Source: Apium graveolens (taxonomy: Eukaryota; Streptophyta; Magnoliopsida; Apiales; Apiaceae). Taken from it: a stretch of 64,000 bases of DNA. Where the stretch lies: positions 232,103,792 to 232,167,791 of the forward strand of contig NC_133649.1 of NCBI RefSeq assembly GCF_009905375.1. The letters run 5' to 3'. The notes under the pieces are model-generated. The model worked only from the letters and a program-made list of their open reading frames with translations, was not told where the DNA came from and searched no databases. The first letter of the stretch is position 1; every line of letters starts with the position of its first letter. This document shows, piece after piece, positions 21,122 to 31,723 of the stretch. A program made the position numbers and the translations under genes.

Positions 21122-22998
21122 ATGAGCATAAAAGATGTTGGAGTAAAGATTCCATTTCTGGACAAAGACAATTATCACCATTGGAAGGTGAAATGCACCT
21201 GCATCTCCTCTCTCAAGATGAAGAATATGTGGACTGTATTGAGAAAGGTCCTCATGTCCCTATGAGAGTTGCTACAAAAAATGATCCATCTATCCCAAAT
21301 CCTAGAGCAGAATGGTTTGATCCAGATATTGAGCAAGTTCATAAGGATAAGAAGGCCATGAACATTTTGTTTAATTGTATTGATGGTGACATGTTTGAAA
21401 ACATTATAAATTGCAAAACTGCTAAAGAGGTCTGGGATACAATTCAAGTTATATGTGATGGAACTAAGCAGGTAAGGGAAAACAAGATGCAACTCTTGAT
21501 TCAGCAATATGAGCATTTTCATAGTGAAGAAAGTGAGTCACTCACTGACATATTTAGTAGGTTTTAAAAACTACTAAATGCTCTAAAGCTATATGAAAGA
21601 GTCTAGCAGAAAAAAGACTCAAACCTCAAATTCCTTAGATCTATGTCAAAGGAATGGAAGCCTATGACAGTCTCACTAAGATACTCTCAAGATTATAAGA
21701 AATTCACCTTGGACAGACTGTATGGGATTCCAAAGACCTATGAGCTTGAAATAGAGCAATATGAGAAGCTGGAGAAAGGAAGGAAGAAGGGAGGATCCAT
21801 TGCATTAGTTATTGAGCAAGAACAAAAGAAGAGATAAGGTAGAAACTGTGCAATCTGTACCAAACCCTAGAGTTTATGAAGGCAAAGAAAAAGGGCTAGT
21901 AGCTGAACATGAAGATCATCTTAGTCAAGATAATATGGATGACATAGATGAACATCTAGCTTTTCTATCTAGAAGATTTTCCAAGCTCAAATTCAAGAAG
22001 AATTTTGGAGCATCCAAGTCAAACAGAAACATGGTTGATAAGTCAAAATTTAAATATTTCAAGTGTGGCTTGAGTGGTCATTTTGCAAGTGAATGCAGAA
22101 AGCCTGATTCTGATAGAAAGAAGTTTGAGCCTGTGGATTACAAAAAGAAGTACTTTGAGTTGCTCAAACAAAAGGAAAGGGATTTTTTAACTCAGGAAAA
22201 TGACTGGGCTGCTGATGGATTTGAGAATGATGAAGATACAAGCTATGTCAATCTAGCACTTATGGTCAAATCATATGAAACAGAAGTCAGTTCATCCAGT
22301 AATTAGGTAATCACCATTAATCTAGCACATTTATCTAAAGCTGAGTGTAATGATGCTATAAATGACATGTCTACTGAATTATATCATCTGCGTGTTATAC
22401 TAAAATCTCTCACTAAAGAAAACACTAAAATTAAATAAAATTTTGTTTTTTAAGTGAAAGAAACAATGTGTTATAAACTTAATTTGTTGAGTTTGAGAAA
22501 CTGAAGATGGAGTGCAAGATCGTCAAAGATGAATTGACTGAATCCTTAAAGAAAGAGGATATTCTAAGAAAGCAATTTGAACGAGAACATGAAGTAATAA
22601 AGGCATGGAAATAATCTAGAGATGTTCATGCCCAAATTACTAAAGTTCAAGGTATAGAATCCTTCTGTGATGAAGCCTGGAAAAAGAGCACGGAGAAACT
22701 AAATTCTAACTTGAAGGAAGGACTCTCAACGGATGTGGGTTCGACGGATAATGAAGGTTATCCGTCGAATGATCAAAAGAATTATCCTTCAAAAGATAAT
22801 GAACCACATCCGTCGATTGAAAGAAAGCCAGTTAGCAAATGCCAGCTAGCTAAGTTAAATGAGAAATATGGATCAGTTTCCAGGAATTTTGTTCCAGGAG
22901 AAACAAGTCAAGTGAAAAAGAACAAGAGAGTCAATGTAGGGTATCTGTCAATCAGTCAAGTGAATGACAGATTAGAGAAAATAGAAGTTAAAGCATAA
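21122..22998 (+). pseudogene. A gag, broken
   Basis: Copia Gag (capsid and nucleocapsid). ATG at 21122-21124 opens a frame starting MSIKDVGVKIPFLDKDNYHH. Near 21190 the frame changes, and capsid sequence continues from 21181 (TAKEVWDTIQVICDGT, QLLIQQYEHF), the retrotran_gag pattern. Stops occur at 21565-21567 and near 21604, and another frame change near 21830. The next frame (21812-22306) carries a zinc knuckle in which the first Cys is Tyr (YFKCGLSGHFASEC; TAT at 22055-22057). After a stop at 22304-22306 and degenerate coiled-coil-like sequence, a further open part (22711-22998) holds Pro-Ser repeats encoded by CGACGGAT/ATCCGTCG motifs. In this family gag is normally fused in frame to pol. 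Confidence 0.85.
22740..22769 (+). repeat. Perfect 12-bp inverted repeat inside A gag
   Basis: TTCGACGGATAA (22740-22751), six bases, then TTATCCGTCGAA (22758-22769). The arms contain the same CGACGGAT motif as the LTR arrays. A further ATCCGTCGA lies at about 22809 and CAACGGATG at about 22728. Confidence 0.9.
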
Positions 22999-23040
22999 TC
23001 AAAAAAGAAAAATAATAGGAATGGGAAAGTAAGAATTAAC

Positions 23041-23528
23041 AAACATAACAACTACACACCTGATAAATATGCACCTAGAAAAATCTATGTGAAGTGTGGT
23101 AGTGTTAATCATCTGTCTATTAATTGCAAACTTGTTATGCCCGCACCCATGTATGTACCTTCTTCATTTCCTAACATGCCTACAATGCCTGTGAATGCTA
23201 TACATGCGCATAATTTGAATGCACAATTTTCTAATATGCCATTTACACAAAATCCTTACTATGGTGCATTTTGTATGCCACAAATTCCATTTAGCATGCC
23301 TTACTAGAATAACATGTTTGCACAGAATATGCCCTTCCATGTTAACTAGCATGTGCATGATAATTCTGTAATGATGAATGATTTTAAATATTCTACTCAA
23401 ATGACTAAGGATGAATCTCATATACTTAAGTCAAATGAGTACAAGCCTAAGAAACCTAATAAAAAGGCTAACAAAACAGGACCCAAAGAAACTTGGGTAC
23501 CAAAATCAACTTGATTTGATTTTGTTGT
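23041..23528 (+). pseudogene. A gag-pol junction with second knuckle, broken
   Basis: Asn/Met/Pro-rich linker of the SIRE-type polyprotein. The knuckle-like segment near 23085-23127 reads YVKCGSVNHLSINC, with Tyr where the first Cys of CX2CX4HX4C would stand. The linker then has repeated short Met-Pro phrases (NMPTMPVNAIHAHN, MPFTQNPYYG). Stops are present at 23305-23307 and 23347-23349. The frame to the protease continues through KTGPKETWVPKST just before 23514. Family SIRE elements often have such a second zinc knuckle. Confidence 0.7.
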
Positions 23529-23775
23529 GTGCAGGGAAACAAAAAGAATCTTTGGTATTTGGATAGTGGGTGCTCAAGGCACATGACTGGAGATTCTACC
23601 CTGCTCACTGAGTTCAAGGAGAGAGCTGGCCCAAATATCACTTTTGGAGATGACAGCAATGGTTATACTGTGGGATATGGCTTGATTTCTAAAGATAATG
23701 TCATCATTGAGGAAGTTTCCCTAGTGGATGGACTCAAGCATAATCAGTTGAGTATCAGCGGGCTTTGTGACAAGG
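23529..23775 (+). pseudogene. A protease / GAG-pre-integrase, left part
   Basis: Copia aspartic protease segment. LWYLDSGCSRHMTGD contains the catalytic DSG-type motif of Copia protease. It is followed by TFGDDSNGYTVGYG, GLKHNQLSISGLCD, which match the protease end and the pre-integrase domain. The reading frame is broken at 23775 by insertion of B; coding likeness continues at 63795. Confidence 0.85.
23771..23775 (+). repeat. B target-site duplication, left copy
   Basis: CAAGG; the right copy is at 63790-63794. Confidence 0.92.
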
Positions 23776-24000
23776 TGTTAGGTCACACAACACTATAGAA
23801 GGGGGTTGAATATAGTGTTTAATACAATCAAATCAATTTCAAACACAAGTAACTAGTAAACAGATATATTCAATATAATAAACTCTATTATAATGGAACT
23901 GTTCTCTCTCAGTGATGAACAAATATCACTAAGAGCTGCTAGGTTACAATGTATGATCTTCTCGATAATGATAACACATATAGTATAAACCTATGTCTGT

Positions 24001-24010
24001 GTTTATATAG
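24001..24010 (-). promoter_or_regulatory. B LTR TATA box
   Basis: CTATATAAAC on the minus strand; the copy in the right LTR is at 63441-63450. Confidence 0.55.
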
Positions 24011-24193
24011 TACACAGTTACAAGATAACTTCTAATTGATATGGAATATAATTCTGTCTCCTAAAATATATCAATCAGATATCTTATACAAGTCTTCTTA
24101 TCTTCTAACTCTTTCCATGCATATCTTCTTTTGTTTTAGTCTCGATCTTCTATCCAGTAAATCAACTTCCTTCATTAACTGTAAGTCCTCCCG

Positions 24194-24282
24194 CACTTAA
24201 GTTCTGACATAACCTTAAGTTTTGATATGACCTTAAGTTCTGACTTCCAGTAAGTACTGATTCCAGTAAGTACTAATATTTC
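24194..24282 (-). repeat. Tandem AAGTTCTGA-type array in B LTR
   Basis: Three units of about 18 bp with core CTTAAGTTCTGAC or CTTAAGTTTTGAT, then two units of TTCCAGTAAGTACTGA type. The same core, mostly in the opposite orientation, recurs through B's coding and spacer DNA. Confidence 0.75.
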
Positions 24283-24349
24283 CTGTTTGTTAAGATCTGA
24301 AAACTAAACATGAAACATATTAGACATGACATCTCAAATATAGCTAACA

Positions 24350-24361
24350 ATCTCCCCCAAC
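24350..24361 (-). promoter_or_regulatory. B polypurine tract
   Basis: On the minus strand GTTGGGGGAGAT next to the 3' LTR. Same tract type as E2. Confidence 0.85.
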
Positions 24362-24618
24362 TTGTAAATTATGCAAAAATATACAAGTTAATAGATTTGA
24401 TGATGTAAAAAATATTTAAGTTCAAATGCAATAATAGTTTAATAAGACTATTAACTACAACTTACAGAACATGCAGCTTTACCAACATCACTGGATCAAT
24501 CTGAATCCATAATGATTCTTAACAAAATCTTTTACCAGCTTATCTTCAGCTTTTCTCAGAACTTCAACTAACTGTGCTTTGACCTGCATCAGTCTTCATG
24601 TTTACTATCACCAATTTG

Positions 24619-27016
24619 TTATATGGCTGTTCTGAGAGCTTGAATTGATGTTCTTTCAAGTCTATCACCAAGTCTGATAACTCTAGGATGTGAAGAGTCT
24701 TCATTATAACATAAGCATATTCCTTTCAGAATAACTTCCACCTTAGCAGAGTTCTTCAGCATAGAAATTTCTCTTCTATCATCTTCAGTAATCATTGAAA
24801 TGTACTGAGAAGCCTTTTTACCAGAGATTCTGAGAAGATCTCTTATAGCCTTCAAAATGTACTCTGGCCATCTTCTTGTAACATCAGATTTTACTTCCAG
24901 AAGATAGTGAATATGTTGAAGCTCTCTGACAGACTTCTTTAGCACATCAGTATCAGCTAGTCTGTAAGTTCTTCCATCATTAAGAAATAAGATCAATTTC
25001 TTTTTTAGATTTTATTTATCATGAGCATCTATCACAATTTAGGCAAACAGCACTTTGTCAAGGTTCTTTTGTTTGATTTGTTCATATGGTTTGTCTGTCA
25101 ACATGAAAGGATCTCTTAGAGTAACTTCTACTCCTGTTTGTATCTTTTCTTATCAGAACCTAATCCAGCTCTATCTCTAGGTTGCTTGGCTCTCAACCCA
25201 AATATTGCAAGTTGATTAATCATAAGATTGGATTTTGGTTCAACTGGAGTAGCTTTCTTCCATAACAGCTTCTTCTTATCAGCAATTGTCATCTTTTTCA
25301 AATCAACTTGATCATTGTCAGTGGTTGATGTCTTGATAGCTTGATCAGAATTTGATGTTTCTTCTGTAGCTTGTTGTTCTTCATTCTGAACAACTGGAGC
25401 AGTGTCAGAGGTTGTTTTAGATTCTTCAATTAACTTTCTTCTTTTTAGAATTTGAACAGTTTCATCTTCTATCAAATCATCATCATGCATTGTAGCTTGA
25501 TAGACTGGAACAGAAGAACTTATCTTTTTCTGAATCTTTAAAGATTCACCAACCTTTTCTTTTCCTTTTGACTTAGGATCAATCTCAGTTTGTGATCTAG
25601 TCTTCGACTTTGAAGCCTTAGAATTTGACTTTTCCTTGATCACAATGCATTTTTCCTTAGGCCTTGGAGGTTTCTTTGTATCAGAAGCTTTAGACTTTAG
25701 ATTTGTCTTCTCAGCTGCAAATCTAGATTCTTCCTCCTTGAGAGTTTCCAAATCCATTCCTGGATTTTGTTTCAGAAATAATCTTCTAGCTATCTCCTCA
25801 TCAAGTGTCTGGATTTTAGGATCTTTGTAATAAACAGTAGTCTGCTTCCCCTTTAGCTTCAGAGTTTGTAAAAACTTCTGAGAGTCTTTAGATCCTGACT
25901 GAATCAGGATATCAGAACTTGACATCAGACTTTCCTTATCAGAACTTGACTTCAGACTTTTAGCATTCACAACATCAGAACTTGACTTGTTCTGTGTAGA
26001 AGATTTTCCTTGAACTTTTCCTTGACCTCTGCTCTTATCAGAGTTTCCCTGGTCATCACCTTTGTCATCCTTATTCTTCAGTATTTGAGTAGGTGAGCAT
26101 TTGGACTTAACTACCTTCTCCCCCTTTTGGCATCATCAGGAAGTAAGAGAGAGATAAGAAGTTCGACTGAAGATTGGATCTCATCCAATTGAGCTTTTTG
26201 AGAAGCTTGATTTTGTAGGACCTCAGTAATTTGGGCATGTTGCTTCTCTTGAATCTTCTCAATGGATTCAACTTTCTCAAGAATAGGTCTGATATATCTT
26301 TTCTTGTCAAGCTTGATCTGTAGATCTAGCTTATCAGCATTTTCCTTTAGTGTATCAACTTTAGCATGAGTAATAGAATGTAGACCATGAAGACTTCTTG
26401 TACTCATAGCTGTAACCTTGAGTTGAGTCTTGAAATCAGAATTTGACAATAACTCATCAGCTTTTGACACATACTCTATTAGAATCTTGGTGCTTGGAAT
26501 AAAATCTGATTCATTCCACTTCTTGGTCCACTCTACACCTCTGTGAGTATCCTCCCAAGGAATAGGTGCATCCTGTTCAACAAATTTCTTTACCAATGCT
26601 TCCTTGCCCAAAATGGGAACTGGAGTCTCAACAGAAACACTGTCTTCAGAACTTGAGGAAGACTCATTATGTTCTGACAGCACTACAGTGTGTGAAGCAA
26701 CTGGAGATTCAGGAATAACATCATCTAAATTATGAGCATCAGAATTTATCTCCAGAGCTGGTGTAGATGGTATCTCAGCATCTAATATTGGAAAGTTGAC
26801 TGTAGATGGCTGAGCTGCTGTAGATGGAGCTTCCAAAAATGAAACAGTTGGTATAATCAGCCTTTAAAGATCAATTTCAGGACTTAATCCTAAACCTTCA
26901 ACTGTTGTCTCTCTGACTGGAGAAACAGTAGGAGTGATCACTGTATGAGGAACAGTGTCTTGGGCTTTAGCTGGAAGGGCTTCAATGATAATTGGCTCTT
27001 TTGAGATCAGAGATTC
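24619..27016 (-). pseudogene. B env-like ORF, main part
   Basis: Extra ORF between pol and 3' LTR, called env-like by position only. Reading right to left from the C junction, a Ser/Glu-rich N-terminal part has a stop near 26864. A 241-codon open segment follows (26836-26111), with a coiled-coil-like stretch (KVDTLKENADKLDLQIKL, QAQLDEIQ-type heptads). Near 26110 the frame changes. After about 140 bp of other frame, the open segment 25970-25128 is Lys/Ser-rich with a DEEIARRLFLKQNPGMDLE motif and basic SKSKGKEK stretches. After stops near 25127 and 25014 a third segment, 24996-24619, contains WPEYILKAIRDLLRISGKK. I see no signal peptide or transmembrane helix, so an envelope role is doubtful. 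Confidence 0.7.
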
Positions 27017-27021
27017 CTGAT
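27017..27021 (+). repeat. C target-site duplication, left copy
   Basis: CTGAT; the right copy is at 41101-41105. Confidence 0.92.
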
Positions 27022-27628
27022 TGTAACATCTGGGAAATATCGTATAATTATTTATATCAATATATGATTATTATGTGAATATTATATGAATTTTTGGTGA
27101 ATTATCTGGTGTTTGATAATAATATTTGGATGTTTGTATGTAATAAAATGTGAGTATGTTAATTTTAATATGTCCAGAATAAAATATAGATAATTAAGGT
27201 ATTTTTCTGGTAATTTTTGGAGTATTAGATGATTTTATAATAATTTATGAAATTATTAATTATTTTCTGAATAATTACAAAATTATTTTATAAAGCCGGG
27301 AATCGTCCGACTTCAATCGTTTTTACGTTTTTACAACCCGAAACTCTTCCGAAAACTCCTTCCTAACCTAATCTGGTAATTCCGGACATTTTCCGTGTTT
27401 TGACTTTTTCAATTCGGATTACGGTTTAACCCGTGCGCGGCCCGGCGCAAGATTTTCGATACGATAGTTACTTCGGAAATCAATAAAACCCGTATTTTCG
27501 AGAGACGGGATATTTTTATATTATTCTCGTATATAATATTTTATAAAAAGCTCGGTTTGGATAATTATCCAATTTTGGTATTAAATCGGATCGTTATTGC
27601 AGTTACTTAGCGGCTAAGCAACTAATTT

Positions 27629-27668
27629 AATGATCCAAAATGATCCAAAACGATCCAGAACGATCCAA
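27629..27668 (+). repeat. 10-bp tandem repeat upstream of C TATA box
   Basis: Four units: AATGATCCAA twice, AACGATCCAG, AACGATCCAA. It ends 11 bp before the TATA box. An identical copy lies in the right LTR at 37021-37060. Confidence 0.9.
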
Positions 27669-27679
27669 TATTCCATAAA

Positions 27680-27688
27680 TATAAATAG
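27680..27688 (+). promoter_or_regulatory. C LTR TATA box (5' LTR)
   Basis: TATAAATAG; the copy in the 3' LTR is at 37072-37080. Likely start region of the element transcript. Confidence 0.65.
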
Positions 27689-28647
27689 CCTATTTCTTAT
27701 TTCGTTTATTCCGTTTATTCATTTGCAACCAGTTAAAATACCGAAAATACAGAGAAAACCCGAGGAAACCGATACGTTCCCGGGAATCAAACACACGAAC
27801 GAAGGCGTTATCGAACTCCGATTCGGGCGTGCAGCATATCAAAACGAAGCTCTCGGAATCCTCTATCTGAATCAATCATCAGTTTCTTTCCAGAAATCAC
27901 AGTAATTTTCTTATTTAATTATTTATATTCGAATTATTTGATAATTAAATTATGAATTTTTGTTCTTGATGTTGTTGATGTGATTTGATGCTTCCATGTT
28001 GTAGAGCATGTTTTTCTGGTCAATTTGGTATATTATATGTCAAAATAGAGTTCAATATCATATAGAAATTAAGGTTTGATTTTCTGAAAATTCTTTGAAT
28101 ATGTGTTCTTGGTGTTCTTGAGAAATTCTGAAAATCAAAGTCAATTTTGAAGGCGTTATTGAACACCAAATCACAAGTATGAATAACCAAAATGAATCAC
28201 AGACGATTCTCTATCATTTTATATCATCAAATCGTTCCAACAGTGGTTAAATTTTAAAATCGATTTTTAGGGTTTATATTCGAATTTTGGGGGTTTATAA
28301 TTTAGAGGTTTTTGATTGTTTGTGATGATATGGTTGGATTGCTGATGAAATTTTGAATGAATTAGAGGCTTGAATCGAACCAAACGACGTTGTATCGACC
28401 CTGTTTCGATGTCGCCGGAGTTTGGGGTTGAAGGTCGCCGGTTTTTGCTTGGGTTTGGCCGGAGAAATCGAAGGGAGGATGAACTGTTGTTGCTGGAGTG
28501 TTGAGCAGGTTCGTAGAGACGTTTGGAATCGTTGCAGCTAAGAAGGGATCAAAACGGATGCAGATGGAGGCGTAATTGTGTCGCCGGAAAACTCGCCGGA
28601 ACCGGCCACCGTTGCTGGATTCTGGGCAGCTGGGTTCGTGTTCTTCG

Positions 28648-28700
28648 CGACCCGGGTTTGACCCGGTTTGCAACCCGGTTTCGACCCGGGTTTGATCCCC
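28648..28700 (+). repeat. CCCGGGTTTGA-type short repeat in C LTR
   Basis: Four near-copies of GACCCGGGTTTG/GCAACCCGGTTTC in 53 bp, a GC-rich island in an AT-rich LTR. Repeated at 38041-38093. Confidence 0.8.
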
Positions 28701-28789
28701 TCAACCCTGAATCCATTTCCAGATTTCTGTTTCTGAATTTTCTATTATTTTATTTATATTTTATTAATTTAAAAATCAGTTTTATTAAT

Positions 28790-29640
28790 TCTAAAAATAT
28801 AATAAAAATTAGATTTAAATTCTGAAAATTATTATTAATAATTTCTAAATTATTTTATTAGTTTAGAAATTCGAAATTAGTTATTAATTTAATTATTTAA
28901 TTATTTATCTAATTATTTATTAGTTATTTAATTAATTAATAATTAGGTAATTAATTAATAAATAAGTAATCGAATAATATGATTAATAATCCGATAATTA
29001 GTTAATATTACGAGTAACTCGTATTTATGCGAGTAGGGATTCGATAATTAAAATTATTATTCGAGTGATAATTATTCGAAGAATACCGTAATAATTATTC
29101 GTATAGTATAATTAAATACAGATAATCGATTAAATCGTATAAGTTGTAATAATAATCGTAATAATTCAATAATTATACGAGAAAGGTGAATGACTCGTAT
29201 TTATACGAGTGATTAATCGTTGAGTTGGTTCATAATTTGAGTAATTCGTAGTTATTCGATAAATAACGTATCAGTTAATTAAGTTGATTGATTATTTGTA
29301 AATAATCGATCTAATCAAATAAATAACGATGAGTTGTAAATATTTGTAATAAATTGTGATTAATCCTAATAATTAGGGATTAATTATTTTAAATTAATAA
29401 ATAATTATCTATTAATTATTTATTAGTTATTTATTTATTAAGTGATTAATTATTTCAATAATTAATCACATAATTTTCAATAAATCGTAACTTCTTCGTT
29501 TTAACTCCAAAAATTATAAAAAAATTATTTTTGACTTTGATTTTCTTAAATAATTATTTAAAAATATAATTAAGGATTGTTTAATTATAATTAATTATTT
29601 ATAATTAATTATTAATTAATTAAATCTTGTTTAATTCATA
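28790..29640 (+). repeat. Extremely AT-rich block in C LTR
   Basis: Dense TTAATTATTTA-type sequence with many short palindromes and CGAGTAA/TTCGA phrases. The corresponding block in the 3' LTR is about 38183-39030. No coding. Confidence 0.75.
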
Positions 29641-31711
29641 ATAAATCAACCGTTCGTCCGTTTAATACGAAACGAACGCCTCTAGACTCAGAAAAATATT
29701 CTGCTTCTATTAAAAATATTTTCAAGACCTAAATTCTTTTATATTAAAAGGATGTTTGTTTCACGAATCATCCTGAGTCGGTAATTGATTGATAAAATGT
29801 TCTTTTTGACCCAATTTCAACTCTAAACATATCGAGACCTATCTTTTGACGATTCAACTTATATGTTACGTGAATTACATGATTACGTGTTATCTGGATA
29901 ATATGATTACCTGTCCTATGTGTATGTATTATGCAAATAATGAGTCAGCATGTCTTTTGAATGCTATCTGAATGAGATGTGATTCTTATATATTATTATT
30001 ATCGGACGGGTAGACGATAGGGATAAGTGTATAGACTAGTCAAATATATATTGTCAGTTCATTGAATAGTATTATTTGTGATAAATGCATATAGTATGAG
30101 ACGTTCAAAGCCAGATAGAGATGGTAGGAGTGAAGCCTGATTCCGTGTAATACTGAAACAAGTGGATTTGGGATAAAGATAACCTAAGAAGGTAAATGAT
30201 AAGAAAGGTCAAGTAGCTCGTCAAGGGTAGTACAGAGGCGACAGGACTGAGTGATATGTCAACTAGTTAAAGATCAGAGGGATTCTCAATTGAGGCAAGT
30301 ATCTCTATCATCACTTATTGTTCAAGTGATATTTATTTTAAATTTTATCATGCAAGTATTGCTTTCCCTATTCTCAGTTTAGAATCGATAAACATATCGC
30401 TGAATTAAATAATTCTGTTTATGCAAGTATTCCCGAACTTTCTTTTAAATACTGCAAGTATTCCTAACCTTTCTCTTTAAATACTGCAAATATTTATTCG
30501 CTCGTATTCTAAGTTCAGAATAGTTAACTGTTTTATATTTCGCTGCAATTACTCTTATTTATGCAAGTTCCTTTCACTATTATTTCCTTATCATCGATGG
30601 CTCTCTTGAGCAAGTACCCAAAGTGATTTGACATCAAAATACTCCACGGACTGGATGGTTACTATATATATATATATAAGGACCAGTGATGAGCTGGATC
30701 CTATGGGCCGGAGATGGACCGGACCCTTTAGGCCATAGTTGCCTGAGTACTCCTAATGTTGGTTGGGTCTATGCAGTTGGGTATAGATCCGCACTATCTC
30801 CTGACTGATCAGCAGGTTATAGTGCATATGTTGGTTTCTAGTGTCCAGTCCAATTTATTGTTGTTCGCCATTAATGGCATTCCCTCTTGAAGTAAAATGT
30901 GATTATGGGTTAAAGTTATTCTTTCTTAGCCCTCAGTTTCGGGAAATTACAATGTTTATAATTGAATTTGAGGTTCAGAGTGTTGCTGCAGCATTTGTTG
31001 CTCAGTGATATTTAGAATCTTGAATGAGTTGGGATTTTCTTAATTATTCAACCCGTCCTTATCAGGCTGGTTTAGCAGGCTAAGTCTATGGAAACTTAGT
31101 CGATAATGATGGATACTGAATAGTTAGGAATTTCTTGAACGTCGTTTTATGAATAGTTAGTGCATCCATTGCTCAATTATGAGATGATACCAGAAGCTAT
31201 TTTGAAAACACGCGATCTCTAAAAGCTCTGACAAAAATGTCATTATGTCCTTTGTGATTTATAGCAATACAAATCAAATTGATTTAAGCTGATAAAGTAT
31301 ATCCTTTAAATGATTTCGTGTTTCGCTCTTCAAAATATTTCAGAGAAATTAATGTTTAAAGACTCAAATTATATACTTGCTGGGCATTTTTGGCTCACTC
31401 TTGCTTTGTCAATTCTTATTTCTGCCAGAAACAGATAAGGACTAAAGTGAATAGCTTTGATAGACAGCAGAAGTTAGAGAAGTTTCCGTTGCGAGAGGTT
31501 GAAGGTGTTAGAAGAATGTGACAAGAGAATTAGTTCAAAGGTATATATACTTGTATTATAGTTGAAGTGAGTTATAGAAGGTTAGATTCTTGTTTCATAC
31601 CATGACCTGTAAAAGATCCGGACTTAAGGGGTTATTTATTTATTTCTTTACTTTATGTAATAATGGTTTAGTAACACCAAATCTTGACCCCGGATTTGGG
31701 GCGTTACAGTT

Positions 31712-31723
31712 TGGTATCAGAGC
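31712..31723 (+). promoter_or_regulatory. C primer-binding site
   Basis: TGGTATCAGAGC, the initiator-Met tRNA complement, three bases after the LTR. Confidence 0.9.

Larger units (their letters stand above)
23776..24349 (-). repeat. B 3' LTR (left)
   Basis: Plus reading TGTTAGGTCACAC ... TAGCTAACA, 574 bp. Includes a tandem array at 24194-24282 (CCTTAAGTTCTGACAT-like units, then TCCAGTAAGTACTGAT-like units). Confidence 0.92.
27022..31708 (+). repeat. C 5' LTR
   Basis: TGTAACATCTGGG ... GGCGTTACA, 4687 bp. It includes a GC-richer first part with a 10-bp repeat and TATA box, a CCCGGGTTTGA-type repeat at 28648-28700, and a very AT-rich middle (about 28790-29640) of TTAATTATT-like sequence. Open frames in it (27630-27905, 28362-28673, 28523-28825) have no domain. 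Confidence 0.95.

Noticed and set aside
24619..27016. True envelope glycoprotein in B
   Set aside because: No signal peptide, transmembrane helix or fusion-peptide-like stretch seen. 'Env-like' is kept only as a positional name.
27630..27905. 91-codon frame that is perfectly conserved at 37022-37297
   Set aside because: Conserved only because both are copies of the same young LTR. It overlaps the TATA box and has no recognised domain.
28362..28825. Open frames of about 100 codons in C's LTR, repeated at 37755-38218
   Set aside because: Same reason: LTR duplicates. Composition reflects the CCCGGGTTTGA repeat.
28790..29640. Very AT-rich palindromic block as a replication origin or matrix attachment region
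   Set aside because: Composition alone does not support it, and the block is a duplicated LTR segment.
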